Program-made: the position numbers and the translations under genes
The notes under the pieces: generated by a model
What the model saw: only the letters and a program-made list of their open reading frames with translations
Databases searched by the model: none
Told to the model about the DNA's origin: nothing
Assembly (NCBI RefSeq): GCF_000321225.1
Contig: NW_004450276.1
Coordinates: forward strand, 1,893,347 to 1,957,346
Origin: Odobenus rosmarus divergens
Lineage: Eukaryota > Chordata > Mammalia > Carnivora > Odobenidae
Length of the DNA: 64,000 nucleotides
Direction: 5' to 3'
In this document: one piece after another, positions 36,975 to 49,269 of the stretch
Numbering within the stretch: the first letter of the stretch is position 1
How the letters are laid out: each line of letters opens with the position of its first letter

Positions 36975-37144
36975 TTTTTTTTTTATTTATTTGAGAGAGA
37001 GAGCACATGAGAGGGGAAAGGGTCAGAGGAAGAAGCAGACTCCCCGCCGAGCAGGGAGCCCGATGCAGGACTCGATTCCGGGACTCCAGGATCATGACCG
37101 GAGCCGAAGGCAGTCGCTTAACCAACTGAGCCACCCAGGCGCCC
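36975..37144 (-). mobile_element. CAN SINE
   Basis: Direct repeats GCAAAGCTACCTCTT / GCAAAGCTGCCTCTT; reversed head GAGCCACCCAGGCGCCC. Confidence 0.95.
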
Positions 37145-37586
37145 GCAAAGCTGCCTCTTAAAAGCCCCATTGTACCTCTGGTTTTAGCAGGTCATATTGG
37201 GTCTGGCTGGAAGAGGTGTCTATCCTGCCCTCTAATTTATGTCTATACCTAGAAGGCTGGGATCGACGGAAGCATGGTAGTACCAAGGAGAAATCCCTAG
37301 TTATTTGAAAGAGTTCAACACTTTTTATACTTAGAAACACATTATCATATAAATGTAATTAGTAAAATGTATAATTAGTGAAATGTGTATTTAAGGAAAG
37401 AGGAGGTATTTCATTATACAAAAGCTTTGAGTATATTTTGTCTTCCCATAAATTAATGATGCTAAGTGTATATTTTAATTCTTTCATATTTTATGTATTA
37501 TATATGTATTATATAACAATAACTATTTGATTAATTGATCATGTAAGGTTTAAGAAGTGGTCCAAAAAACAAATGTGAAAAATTAT

Positions 37587-37770
37587 GTGATTTTATATAT
37601 CATATATATGTATATATACATATATATGTGATTTTATATATATGTGATATACATAAAACTTTATATTTTTGTGTATATAATATATATGTGTGACATGTGA
37701 TTTTATATATGTGTATATATATGATATATAAAATCACACATTTCATTTTATATATATTTATATATATATA
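37587..37770. repeat. AT-rich inverted repeats
   Basis: Contains a 28-bp perfect palindrome at 37601-37628 and a 22-bp perfect inverted repeat pairing 37587-37608 with 37716-37737 (GTGATTTTATATATC type arms). The rest is ATATGTG/TTTTATAT simple sequence. Confidence 0.85.
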
Positions 37771-38267
37771 ATTTTTTGGTTCAAGTAAGAAATATCCAAA
37801 TGTTTTCACTTGAAGTCACTCTTGGTATACAATCTCTAAATGGTATACAATCTCTAAATTGATTTTTTGCAAAATCAATTTTAGACATAGGATATAATAT
37901 AACTTAAGAAAGTCCTGTGTTTCTTTTTTTCAGTTGGTCACTGGAGCCAGAACTCTTGGGCAGGATTCCAAATAATAATGAAAATGTTGAATGTCACTTG
38001 TCTTGTCTTGCACAGAAATTCTCTTAGAAGTCCATGGTTTGCTAGTTATTTGGAAATCTATCACCTCTTTCTTCTAGAAAATATTCCGGTTTTTTTGTGT
38101 GTTGCCCTTTGCCATACTCAAACATTTGGGAAATGGAAATAAGGAAGCAGTAGTTTCTTAGAAAAACTATAGATGAATGGAACAGGAACTGCAAAATTGG
38201 CAAAATGTAACAGGAACTGTTGATCTGGTACATTATTGCTTTTGCTTATTTTTTTCTCCTTTGCTAG

Positions 38268-38340
38268 GAGACCTGTTATGATGATGTGTGTTATACTCAC
38301 CACACTTCCCAGCTTCAGCTTTTCTATCGCAGTGACCGAG
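38268..38340 (+). CDS. TMEM236: TMEM236 coding exon 2 (residues 86-110)
   Basis: A 73-bp exon with a good acceptor (T/C-rich tract then TTTGCTAG) and a GTATGG donor. Joined in phase to exon 1 it completes Trp86 and continues RPVMMMCVILTTLP followed by SFSFSIAVTE, a third hydrophobic segment at about residues 90-108. The corresponding human stretch is very similar from memory (RPVLMMCVVLTTLP). It ends exactly on a codon boundary. The exon is too short to be noticed as an open frame by itself; it was found by walking the family protein across the intron. Confidence 0.9.
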
Positions 38341-38999
38341 GTATGGAATTTTTATTTCTTTTGATGCAAGATTTTGAGATTTTAAAATTTCCTCTGTTAC
38401 TGGAATTTGATAGAACAGTGTGCCCGAAAATTTTCTTAAATTTATTTTATCCAATCTTTTTCCAAGTTATAATGTATATATTTAAAGTACTAAGATCATT
38501 GTTACCTCTGCAATTGTGAAGGAAGGTCTATCAGCCAATTAAAAAAAATACCTTCTGTGTTTGGTGTGAGAGGCAGGAATGTTAATTTCAAAATAATAAA
38601 AAAGCAAGGAATTTGAAAGTAGACCCACATTTGTTTCTTTTAACTAGATGTCTTTTGAGTGTCCTCAGTCCTGAACAATATCCAAAGGGACAACCACTCA
38701 TTCTAAGACCTTTGATAATATATCCATTGGCAAAGCATTTGCACATGATATTTATTTGAAAATAAACTTCACTTTATGTTTTGACTTAATGAAGCTTCAA
38801 AAGGACTCTGATAGATGGGCATCTACAGGACAGGAATATTATAGGCAGAACTTTGAGGTTGTGAGAATTTTATTGTCTAAAAAAGGTTCAAAGAAAGAAT
38901 GCCCTATTAACCTTATTAATTTGCATGATGCTGTGAAAGATAATTTTCACTTCCCCAGAGTGAGTGACCTAAATTATTTTATATTTCATAGATGAAATA

Positions 39000-39110
39000 T
39001 GTTGAATAGATACTTATTAAGTGCATATTACATGCCAGGCACTGTGTTAGGTACTAGGATAAAACACTCAGGAAATTTGATGGAGTCTCTGGCTTTCAGT
39101 AATTATTTAT
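39000..39110 (-). mobile_element. L2/MIR-like fragment
   Basis: TACTTATTAAGTGCATATTA, CATGCCAGGCACTGTGTTAG. Confidence 0.6.
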
Positions 39111-39539
39111 CAACAGTAGAGAGAAAAATAAAAAGGCAATCAGAATAGTTATGTTAGGCTTAGTGAAAGAAGTGAGTACTGGGTAGTGTATGATATCATT
39201 AGAAATACATGGTTGTTGGAATATGTCCTAGATGCTACATTAGGACAATATATGAATGTGTTAGAATAACCCCAGAAGGCTCCACAGATGTACTTTCCAT
39301 CAAACAACAATATGTGAATATTTTTATCTAGATTTATCTTTTACTCTTCCCTCCTCCCCAAAGACTTTGTAAAGCACTTAGGAGGTCCCCAAGACCTTTA
39401 AAAATTCAGTTTACAACCTGTTAAGGAACCCTATTATCATAAAGTGATGGTGTATTTGTAGTTTGATTGACCTTTTGGGGGCAAAAAGAACCTTTTTGGT
39501 TCTTTTCTATTATGTCCTTATCCACGGTTGCACATTTTT

Positions 39540-41340
39540 TCCTTCTTTCATTTAATTTTTCACTCAAGTATAACACATTAACAGAAATGTGTACAAAACA
39601 CAAGATACACAATATTAATGAAATAGCACAGAGCAAAACCCTGTGTAAACACTACTGAGGTCAAAAAATAACTTTGCCAGCTCCCTAAAAGCCACCCCCA
39701 TGTTTTTTTGCAATGACAACATTTCCCTCCTCCTCAAAGGTAACTTCTATCTTAACTTCTAATGCCATAGATTGGTTTGTCTGGTTTTGAATCTTTCATA
39801 AAAGGAAATACAATTATGTATATATAATCTATCTATCTATCTTCTATTTATCTACCTAATCTATGTCTGGCTTCTTTTATTCAAAAGTGTGATTCATTCA
39901 GGTTTTTGTGTACAACTGTACTCCATTCATTTTCCTTCTGTAGAGTATTTCATATTATGAATATATTACAGTTTACATTTCTGCTTTTGATGCCCACCTT
40001 CAGTTGTGTCTGGTTTTGCTTATTACAAATAATGCTGCTGTGAACATCTTTGAATGTGTCTATTGATGCACATAGGCAAGAATTTCAGTTGGTTAAGTAT
40101 GCAGGAGTATAATCGAGGGGTCATAAGATATTCAAATGTTCAACTGTAGCAGAAGATGCCAGTTTTCCAAAGAGATTCTACTAATTTAGACTTAACACTG
40201 GCAGAGAATGAGCATACCTATTGCTCCACATCCTCGCTAGCCTTACCTTGTAAGTCTTTTAGCCATTCTGATGGGTATATTCTTGAATCTCATTGTAGTT
40301 TCACATTGCATTTCACCAATAATTAATGAAATTTGGTGTTTTCTCATCTTGCCAATTTTTTCCTATTGTGTTATTTATCTTTTTGGAATTGATTCAGAAG
40401 TTATTTATATATTCAGATTTCAAGCCCTTTGTTGATTATATGTATTGCAAATATATTCACACTTTGTGACTTAATACTTTTCATGCCATTTTTGGATGAA
40501 GAGTTCTTAATTTAAAAACAGTGCAGTTTATCAGTTTCCTTTTTTCATGGATAATAATTTTGGTAACTTGAAAAGATTTTGTCATACTGTGAATCTGAAC
40601 TTCAAAGACCTGTGGATATCCTCCTATATTATATTTTGGAGCCTGTATTATTTTACATCCTCTTCTAGATTCACAATCCATTTGAAACTAATTTTTGTAT
40701 ATGTTGTGCAGTGGGGAGTCTGTTTTTCCCCCCAATTAATGTCTAATGGACGGAGCACTATTTATTAAAAAGTCTGTCTTTCCATATTTCTCTGTGGTGC
40801 TACTTTTGTTATAAATCAGGCGTGTATATATACGCATCTGTTTCAAGCCTTGTTTTGTCCACTGCCTACTTTTATATACCTTTGCCAACATCACATTGAT
40901 TTAATTCTTCTAGCTGTATAATAGCTCTTTATATCCAAAAGAGTAAATCTTTATATCTTTTTCATCTAAATGTCTTGCCCTTTGTATTTCTATATGGGTT
41001 TTCGAGTCCACTTGTCATTCTCCACAAAAACTTTGAATTTTGATAGAGGTTGCATTGAATGGTATCATTTTTTAAAATTGCATTTTCCCTTTATTGGTAT
41101 TTAGAAATAATTTATTTTGGGGAGATTTTCTCCATGTACAATTATGCAGTCTATGGAAATATATATATATATGTGGATAATATATATATAACAGTGTTTC
41201 TTTCTTTCTCTTCCCTCATTATACTGGCTAGGACCTCTAGTATGATGTTGAATAGAATTGGTCATGGTGGCAGCTTTGTCTTCTTCCTGATCTCAGAGGA
41301 AAAACGCAACATATCACTACTAATATGATGCTTGCCATAG
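39540..41340 (-). mobile_element. Old L1 in TMEM236 intron 2
   Basis: Antisense 3' UTR (CACTCAAGTATAACACATTA), ORF2 C-terminal region (TATTACAAATAATGCTGCTG), then reverse-transcriptase region ending near GGCTAGGACCTCTAGTATGA. Highly diverged with no long frame. Confidence 0.82.
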
Positions 41341-41786
41341 GTTTTTTTGTAGATACCTTAATCAGACGAAGGAAGTATCCCAAAACCTGCCTGGGTTTAC
41401 CGGGGCTCTCCCTTCTCCCTGAACTCCATCCAATATCTGTCCCCCTCATTCTCTGACCTAAGGACTCCCAAAGGCTCTGCTTAGCAGTACAGTTGGAAGA
41501 CATTGCACATCCCACCATTACCAGGAGCCTGCCATTGTATTTTTGCGTGTATTTACCAAGCTCTATCTTGAACTGAAAGCTCTTCCACGGATAGGAATCT
41601 TTGTTACATCTTTACAAATTGTTCAAAAGCTTATGGGGTTGAACACCTGAAAAGCTGGAAATCAAACTTCTAGTCTTTTAGCAAATGTCTTTATAATTAA
41701 TTTAGTGCTACTTTCAGACTCTTAAAAGAATTTTAAACAAAGAAAGCACAAAAATGTAATCCTTCCAAATGGTTTTCTGAAAACAG

Positions 41787-41928
41787 GTTCAAAAAAATAT
41801 TAATGGTCCTGTGGATATCTTACCTGAGAAGTTACCTGACCTGCCAGTTTCTCTGGTTCTGACTTCCTTGATTGTGGTTGATATTATTGAAAAACTCAGG
41901 ATATATCCTCTTAGAGGGCAGCTAAAGA
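41787..41928 (+). CDS. TMEM236: TMEM236 coding exon 3 (residues 111-157 and first base of 158)
   Basis: A 142-bp exon between an ...AAACAG acceptor and a GTAAGT donor. It reads [15 protein letters not shown], then a hydrophobic stretch [19 protein letters not shown] (about residues 129-147, probable membrane segment 4) and [10 protein letters not shown]. The sequence keeps the human arrangement ([30 protein letters not shown]). It contributes one base of the Ser158 codon. No stop or frameshift is present. The upstream pyrimidine tract is poor, but the match in frame on both sides leaves little doubt. Confidence 0.9.
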
Positions 41929-42696
41929 GTAAGTATTCTTTTAAATATAAATATTTTTAGAAGTTTGACAGATGTTCACCTTTCTGTCACCCTGTTACCT
42001 GTTGACATGTTTAATGATACCTTTTCTGACAGCTAACATTATAGTTAGAAGATCAGAAATGAAGATATCTAAATATAGTTATTTTAAAACCTACTTTGGT
42101 AGGCAGTTATTCTTATTTGTATTTTAGTAGTACTGATAAATGAATAAACTTACCAAATATTTAATACCAAAAACTTTAATGTTTACTCTAACAAGAAAAT
42201 TATCTAAGTAAATTATTATAGATTTATATTTTTTAGGAACTCTTTTAAAACCTTAAGTTTAGATAAATAGTTTAGGTTTAGATACCTTTGATACAGAAAT
42301 TAATGTGACTACTGCAGTTATGTCTTAGAGAATTATGTGTTTTTAATTGTGGATTGTCAAAAAGCTAACAATCACACTAACAAAACCAAGACATGCCACA
42401 AATACTCTTCCAAAGCGATCATTCAAAACTAAATTTAGGTTGGCCTTAAAAAAAAAAAAAAAAAAAAGGAAAAAGGTATTATGCTAATTGAATATTATGT
42501 TTGGTCTTAAATTTTCTCAACTGTCACTTAATTTCATGTGATAGTATCTGTGTTTAATTTATAGTAAGTGTACGCGATAGTTCTTGTATGACTTAGATCT
42601 TATATTTGAAATGGGTAGGTTTTGTCTACTCACTTCCTGGTGGAGTGGAGGGGTTAGATTGAGTGAGTCACTGGGGAATGCTTTACAGGAATAGGG

Positions 42697-43389
42697 ATGA
42701 CTACTACAGCCAGGAAGGAGAAGACTAGGATGACTACGACAGCCAGGAAGGAGAAGACTAGGATGACTACTACAGCCGGGAAGGAGAAGACTAGGGTGAC
42801 TACGACAGCCAGGAAGGAGAAGACTAGGATGACTACTACAGCCGGGAAGGAGAAGACTAGGATGACTACTACAGCCAGGAAGGAGAAGACTAGGATGACT
42901 ACTACAGCCAGGAAGGAGAAGACTAGGATGACTACGACAGCCAGGAAGGAGAAGACTAGGATGACTACTACAGCCGGGAAGGAGAAGACTAGGATGACTA
43001 CTAGAGCCAGGAAGGAGAAGACTAGGATGACTACTAGAGCCAGAAAGGAGAAGACTAGGATGACTACTACAGCCAGGAAGGAGAAGACTAGGGTGACTAC
43101 GACAGCCGGGAAGGAGAAGACTAGGGTGACTGCTACAGCCGGGAAGGAGAAGACTAGGATGACTACGACAGCCAGGAAGGAGAAGACTAGGGTGACTACG
43201 ACAGCCAGGAAGGAGAAGACTAGGATGACTACGACAGCCGGGAAGGAGAAGACTAGGATGACTACTAGAGCCAGGAAGGAGAAGACTAGGGTGACTACTA
43301 CAGCCAGGAAGGAGAAGACTAGGGTGACTACTAGAGCCAGGAAGGAGAAGACTAGGGTGACTACTAGAGCCAGGAAGGAGAAGACTAGA
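42697..43389 (+). repeat. 33-bp minisatellite, 21 copies
   Basis: Twenty-one head-to-tail units of exactly 33 bp (693 bp) with no indel. In the + frame each unit reads MTTTARKEKTR with few variants: M/V at residue 1, T/A at 3, T/R at 4, R/G at 6. The DNA differences behind these are ATG/GTG, ACAGCC/AGAGCC and CAGG/CGGG; TAC-TAC against TAC-GAC is silent. Variants are mixed along the array, as expected from unequal exchange or gene conversion. The + strand is purine-rich (AGGAAGGAGAAGACTAGG). The opposite strand is open too, with an 11-residue period LLLPG[SC][SR]SHPS. It lies inside TMEM236 intron 3, with no start context or splice evidence for a protein. Confidence 0.97.
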
Positions 43390-46300
43390 GAATCCTGTAT
43401 GGATCATGAGCCACCAGCCTTCCAGTCACTCATACTCCACAAATTTGAAAAATAAAACCGAGTTGGGAGGCCGCCAGGAAATCTGAGACTCTGAGTTTCA
43501 AGTTTTGCACTCCGTCCTCAGGTAGGAAAGGACGGTTGTTATGTTTCACATAACCCAGGGTATGAGGTAGGTGAGATGGTAGCTGGTGGCCATCTTTTGA
43601 GGACAGGGTATCCTCCAGTTACATCTGCCCTCCAGAGCCAAGTGTGTTTGTCTCAGACTGCGGAGATTTGGGGATTGTCACATCCTTTGCCCCTTCTCTA
43701 GACTCTTCCTCGATGCAAACCTGTTTTGAAATTCGATTGTTTTTGATAATGCTGTACCTTCCCTGTAAATGTGGACATTCTGTTTAAGTTCTTAGTGAAA
43801 ATTCTCTTTCTAAAAAATATACGTGTATATTTTTGGGAAAAAGTTATTGGCATCTTATATTTTAAGTGATGAGTTGGATTGTCAAAGGGGCATTTTCCCC
43901 GTATCCAGCAATGATGATGACACTGAGAATTGAAGTAAGAAAACCCCAAAGAAGTCAGTCTTGGAGATAAGACTTGAGAACATCTTCCACAACTGCTTTT
44001 GCTTATTTGAAAAGCCTTCCTCTTGAGCTTCTCTGCCCAAACTTGGGAGGGTTAATATCTGGTTTAATAGCTCTACCATTTAATTAAATCATGCTTTAAA
44101 AAAAACTAGCATTTACTCAAAATACCTTTGCAAATATTAATTTATGTCAACTTAACTTTTTGCAAGCTTTTGAATATGCATACTAACAAAATAGATTATG
44201 TGAATTTTGAATGTATGGGATATTCTCATTCTCTGGAATTTAATACATAAATTCATAAACATATAAGTTATAGTACATAAATCTGAACATAAGCCAGTAT
44301 GCTAAAAATATGCTGCTGTCACTGCATGTGATACTTCAGAATCCAAGAAGTAGAATAGGAGTGGGTGGTGACTAAGCTTTAGAAACATTTGGCTCCGTTT
44401 AGAAAATGTTGGGAAATGGAATATATTCTGTTCTGTGCTCTATCCAGAGAGTTTGAAATGCCTACCTATCTATCAGCTTGTAGCTGTTATGACCTTCTAC
44501 TTGATGAAACTAAGGTCATCTACAACGCTTAGATTTCTGGACACTCTCGTGCCATCTCAACCATCCCAATTCTAAGCTAGAAAAGCTTGATCTTTGTGTA
44601 GCAACTCCTTTTCTATAATTTTAAATAAAAGTTATTCTATATAAAAAATATGCTTATGCTTAAAGCAATCCTCACTGGATCAAGGAGTCCATTCTGCTAA
44701 CTTTCCATTACCGGTTGAAACATCTCAGTATTAAGAGATTACCATGTCATAACATCAAAGCGCATCATTTCACATAGCCTGAGCCTCACAAGGGAATATT
44801 TTCTGATACACAGATCCCTGAGGCACAGCTGCCTCACAGATGTATGTCGTACCTAGTAATGTCACGTCCCAGCCATGGGAACAAATAATAGGAATACAAT
44901 ATATAGCCTGAATGTCCCCAGCTCTTACTAATATGTGGGTACTGATGAGCACACTTTGATATTTCTGTTTGAATTTTGCTAGCTCAGTCCCAACCAATGA
45001 ATGACTGGACCTCCATCCTCTTCCTCTTCCATATTGTTCCCTCTCCCATTTTTTTTTAAGCCAAACCCAAGGTGAGTCTCCTGTGGTCTCATTTGTTGGT
45101 CCAGACTGCTAAGTATTCCATTGCTCCTGCTTTTTTTTCAGTCATCATTCTCATGCACAAACAACCTGGCATGCTATTTGTCCACCACTTGGAGTGACTC
45201 TGCTCTAAATGCATGTACTGCTGTTACTTGCCCCTGGGATATTGTTTGATGTTCTGTTGGTGCTTTAGACTGATAGCCTTTCTTCTGACAGTTGAAATAC
45301 TGACTTCCCTCCACAGAGATCTACTTGTTTAGAGAGCTCCCAAACAGAACAATATATTTTCTTTTGGGAACACAAGCCTTTTATGACCAGAATGTATATG
45401 TACCAACAGATTGACTGGGATTCAACAAGTTCAAGTAATGGCCATCCCACTCCACTGGAAATCACCATTTCCCCTCCTATCACTAGATCTTGTGCCTGAT
45501 TCTGGTAGAGCTAGACTCCTTCTTTTGAGGTAGTTTTGTTTTTATTTTTCCCCCATGGGATCTCAGAGTTTCTCCTTACCTATATTGTCTGAGCCCCAAA
45601 TCATGGTCACCATTAGACTCCTCTTAGCCCCCACATAGATTCCTTAACCTTCATAAAAGCCAGTAATGCAAACAGACCCACAAAGAAGTCCATGGTTAGG
45701 ATGCAGATTTTCAGTTCTACCTACAAGGACTTACTTGAATAGCATAAGCCTAGCTCAGGCACCACATTACAAGTGGTTATAATAGAGTATAATAGTTAAA
45801 GTACTATGGGGCGACAAGTGAAGGAATACTTCATTTAATCTAGGGTGTTGGAGGTCAGAAAAATCTAAAGAGAATATCTGGGATTTGTAGGAGTTTAGGC
45901 AGGTATGGTAAAGAAAGCTTTCTACATGGAAGGAAGATTGGGCCTCATGAAATCCAGGTATACATGTAATAAATGCGCAAAAATAACCAGTTGGATTTCA
46001 TACTCTAAATGGAGAAACCTATTGCCGGAATGGACGTTGCCTTATTAAAACCATTTATTTGTTTCTCAACTAGTGAATTTGGAAACCTACAAAGTTGCTT
46101 TGTAAGGGTGTGTGGGCAGAAAGGGGAGGCTTAATTGGAGTCACTGGTTGCCCCAATTCCTACTTGAACCAAATCAATACAACATTTGTCTGGTTAGGAG
46201 TTGATATTTTATGTAAGATTTCATTTGAAAAAAAAAAAAAAGAATGGTTCTTCTGCTAACTGTTTAGAAACCATTAACCCAGGACCTCATTTAGATTCAT

Positions 46301-46589
46301 AGACTGTGGCTTTCTCTAAGGCAGTACCATAACTCAGGTGGCCAATTCTCTACCTCTCCAGCCCATGGCTTCCTGGGAATCTTGACACTGCACCACCAAA
46401 GGACAAAGTGTGCCCTCATCCAAGGTGTTGTGACTTCCGTTGCTCTGGGATGTGATACAATACAACAATACAACACACTAAAATGCACTACAATACAGCA
46501 TTGCAGGTAGACTGGGCTCATCAGGGTAGAGCACACACAGGTTTTGAGGCTCAACATATAAAAATCAGATACAATTTTTAACATTCCAT
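43390..46589. other. Intron 3, unexplained stretch
   Basis: No recognised repeat from the minisatellite to the old L1. 44770-45700 and 46297-46580 have higher complexity and short minus-strand frames; an old transposable element is possible. Confidence 0.4.
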
Positions 46590-46985
46590 TTTGAACTATT
46601 TTATTTCTAATGTTTTGTTTTCCCAAAATAATGCATATTCATTTAAAAAGATTGTCAAATAAACATAAGCAAAAAAGAAGAAAATGGAAATCAACCATGA
46701 TCCTGTAGACTAGAGATTTAGAACTGATAACATCTTCATGGACATACTTCACTTAAGGAAACCCATTTTGTATCTTTTTTCCTAACCATATGTGGTGGGT
46801 ATCATTCTTATTATTGTATCTTCTTCAGTACATGGTTTTTATTGGTTGAATAATATTCCATTATATTAACAAACCCTAACTTATTTAACCATGATTCATT
46901 AACTAACTGCTGTTGTTGGACAACTAGATTCTTCTCCAGTTTTTAACTACTAAAAGTGCTATTGTTAGGACTCTTGTTCAGAAGT
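46590..46985 (-). mobile_element. Old L1, first segment
   Basis: Antisense ORF2 C-terminal motifs (TTGAATAATATTCCATTATA, TTATTTAACCATGATTC, CTTCTCCAGTTTTTAACTAC). It continues after an insertion at about 47660. Confidence 0.7.
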
Positions 46986-47659
46986 AAAAAGGGTTGCAGA
47001 AAAAAGAAGAAGGATGTGGTGAGAATGAGCAGGGTGATGTGGTTTGAGTTGAGCAGGGGAGGCAAGCCATGTGTGGAGCGCACATGCATGGATGGTAGAG
47101 GTGGTCAGGGTCTGCGGGACCCTGTGCTGTGTATGAGAGTTAGAAGCCACTTGTAGGTGACTGGCCAAGCAGTGGCCAGGGGCAGAGAGAGTTAATGGCC
47201 ACTGGATGACAGCCGAATGATACCAGGAGGATGAGCACAGAGTGTCCTCAGAAGACCCTGAGCATCTGCACATGCCCAGACTCCTTGGCAACGACACTTG
47301 CCAGAAGAAATGGGACTATTATGGACTGGCTGCACATGCAGACAAATACAGAGGGGGTCATTCATAGGAGATTGTACAAATGGGATAGGGAGATGGTTTG
47401 GCTGCATTGGGGATATCTGCACAGTCAGAGACGACTTGCTAGAGGTGAGATCAACAGGCTATTTGAGTGGAAAACATCAGAGCTCTGCAGAGGAGGTGGT
47501 TTCCACTGTCACATCAGTAAGAAGTGCCAGGTATGATGTTGGCAGAGTAAGGTTTTCGAATAAATCTGCTCTCAGTGGCCCTAGTCCAGTTCTTACTGCG
47601 TAGTCTCTTTAATACCCAGAGACTAGGCCCAAGTGCTGCCGGATCTCAGCAGCATAGAC
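46986..47659. mobile_element. LTR-like insertion splitting the old L1
   Basis: About 670 bp of GC-richer sequence between two parts of one old L1. It contains AATAAA followed by CTGCTCTCAG (47560-47577), like the polyadenylation region of an endogenous retroviral LTR. Family not recognised, no clear TG...CA ends or target repeats, and the right boundary is uncertain. It could be another kind of insertion. Confidence 0.4.
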
Positions 47660-48054
47660 AATTACTTCTTTACGTTAAATGCCTAGACATACAATTTCTG
47701 GCTCCAAGTATATGCAGGCTTTTAAGGTTTTTGACAGGTGTCAATCAATCAAATGACCCCCTATTAAGAATGCCCTAATTTACCGTCTAAACAGTAGTGT
47801 AAGAAAACACCTGTTTCTTCTCAACCTTGTAACTTCGGATAATATATTCCTCTTCATCTTTGCCAGTTTCATAGGCAAAAATAGTATCTTATTGTTTTAA
47901 TAATTTGCTTAAGGTAGTAGTTGTGTTGAGCATTTTCTCATAGGTTTCTTGGCTATTTGTATTTTTTAAAAATCAGATATTTCTGTCCTTGATCTGTCTT
48001 TCTGTTGATTTGTCCATTCCTTTGTTGTTTCTACTACTGATTCATGAGTTCTGT
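47660..48054 (-). mobile_element. Old L1, second segment
   Basis: Continues the antisense L1 (TCTTTGCCAGTTTCATAGGC, TTGAGCATTTTCTCATAGG) up to the target site of the younger L1. Confidence 0.65.
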
Positions 48055-48071
48055 AAATAGTAAGGACGTTA

Positions 48072-48835
48072 GTTAGAATGGCAAAAATTGACAAGGCAAG
48101 AAACAACAAATGTTGGAGAGGTTGTGGAGAAAGGGGAACCCTCTTACACTGTTGGTGGGAATGCAAGTTGGTACAGCCCCTTTGGAAAACAGTGTGGAGG
48201 TGCCTCAAAAAATTAAAAATAGAGCTACCCTATGACCCAGCAATTGCACTCCTGGGTATTTACCACAAAGACACAGATGTAGTGAAAAGAAGGGCCATAT
48301 GCACCCCATTGTTCATAGCAGCAATGTCCGCAATAGCCAAACTGTGGAAAGAGCCGAGATGCCCTTTAACAGATGAATGGATAAAGAAGATGTGGTCCAT
48401 ATATACAAAGGAATATTACTCAGCCATCAGAAAGAATGAATACCCAACTTTTGCATCAACATGAATGGGACTGGAGGAGATTATGCTAAGTGAAATAAGT
48501 CAAGCAGAGAAAGTCAATTATCATATGGTTTCACTTATTTGTGGAACATAAGGAATAGCATGGAGGACACTAGGAGAAGGGAAAAATGAAGGGGGGGGAA
48601 TCAGAGGGAGAGATGAACCATGAGAGACTATGGACTCTGAGAAACAAAGAGAGTTTTAGAGGGGAGTGGGGAGGGGGGAAGGGTTAGCCTGGTGATGGGT
48701 ATTAAGGAGGGCACATGTTGCATGGAGCACTGGGTGTTATTCGCAAACAATGAATCATGGAACACTATATCAAAAACTAATGATGTACCGTATGGTGACT
48801 AACATAATAAAAAAAATTAAAAATTAAAAATAAAA
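48072..48835 (+). mobile_element. Young 5'-truncated L1 with target-site duplication
   Basis: The last about 760 bp of a carnivore L1: ORF2 C-terminus (48078-48464, including CWWEC and [13 protein letters not shown]), 3' UTR with GAGAGACTATGGACTCTGAG and GATGGGTATTAAGGAGGG, and an A-rich tail. Flanked by AAATAGTAAGGACGTTA (48055-48071) and AAATAGTAAAGACATTA (48836-48852). Confidence 0.95.
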
Positions 48836-48852
48836 AAATAGTAAAGACATTA

Positions 48853-49080
48853 AACTTTCCCTGTCAGAAATATATATTTCAGTTATTTGCCTTTTAATTT
48901 TACTATACTGTTTTTGATATAGGAAATTTCTAATTTTGACAGAATCCAATCTATAAATATTTCCTCTCTGGACTCTATGAAGTTATGCTTTAAAAATCTT
49001 TTTTTCGCTTCAAGCTGATATAAATATTTACCAATTATCTTCTCAAAAATTTTGTAGATTTAAATGTTTCATGAAGAGAA
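48853..49080 (-). mobile_element. Old L1, third segment
   Basis: Resumes the antisense L1 after the younger insertion (TTTGACAGAATCCAATCTAT, TCTTCTCAAAAATTTTGTAG). Confidence 0.65.
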
Positions 49081-49269
49081 GTTGGAATCTCTGTAGGGTA
49101 TAAACTCATTAATTTATAGGTAACCAATAAATCAGGAATGATAATCAGTATATTTAATTACTTGATCTGACAAAGCTTTTAGACCCTGCCTTTATTGTAT
49201 TTCTTTCCATTTCTCCTGATATTTCCAACATAAAAAAAGAACTTAATAGAGGGCTTTAAAAATGTCAGT

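Larger units (their letters stand above)
25999..38267 (+). other. TMEM236: TMEM236 intron 1
   Basis: About 12.3 kb between GTAAGT and TTTGCTAG. It carries CAN SINEs at 26777, 29103, 30272, 31577, 33782 and 36975, a cluster of MIRs, a complete MLT1 element, an assembly gap and AT-rich inverted repeats. Confidence 0.85.
38341..41786 (+). other. TMEM236: TMEM236 intron 2
   Basis: About 3.4 kb. Its second half is an old minus-strand L1 (39540-41340). 38350-38990 is A/T-rich with no recognised repeat. Confidence 0.85.

Noticed and set aside
42697..43389. Tandem array as a CRISPR
   Set aside because: There are no unique spacers: the 33-bp units are directly adjacent, and this is mammalian DNA.
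42559..43407. 282-residue minus-strand frame and 252-residue plus-strand frame over the minisatellite
   Set aside because: Both arise from a stop-free 33-bp unit repeated 21 times. No splice sites, conserved flanks or family resemblance; located in an intron.
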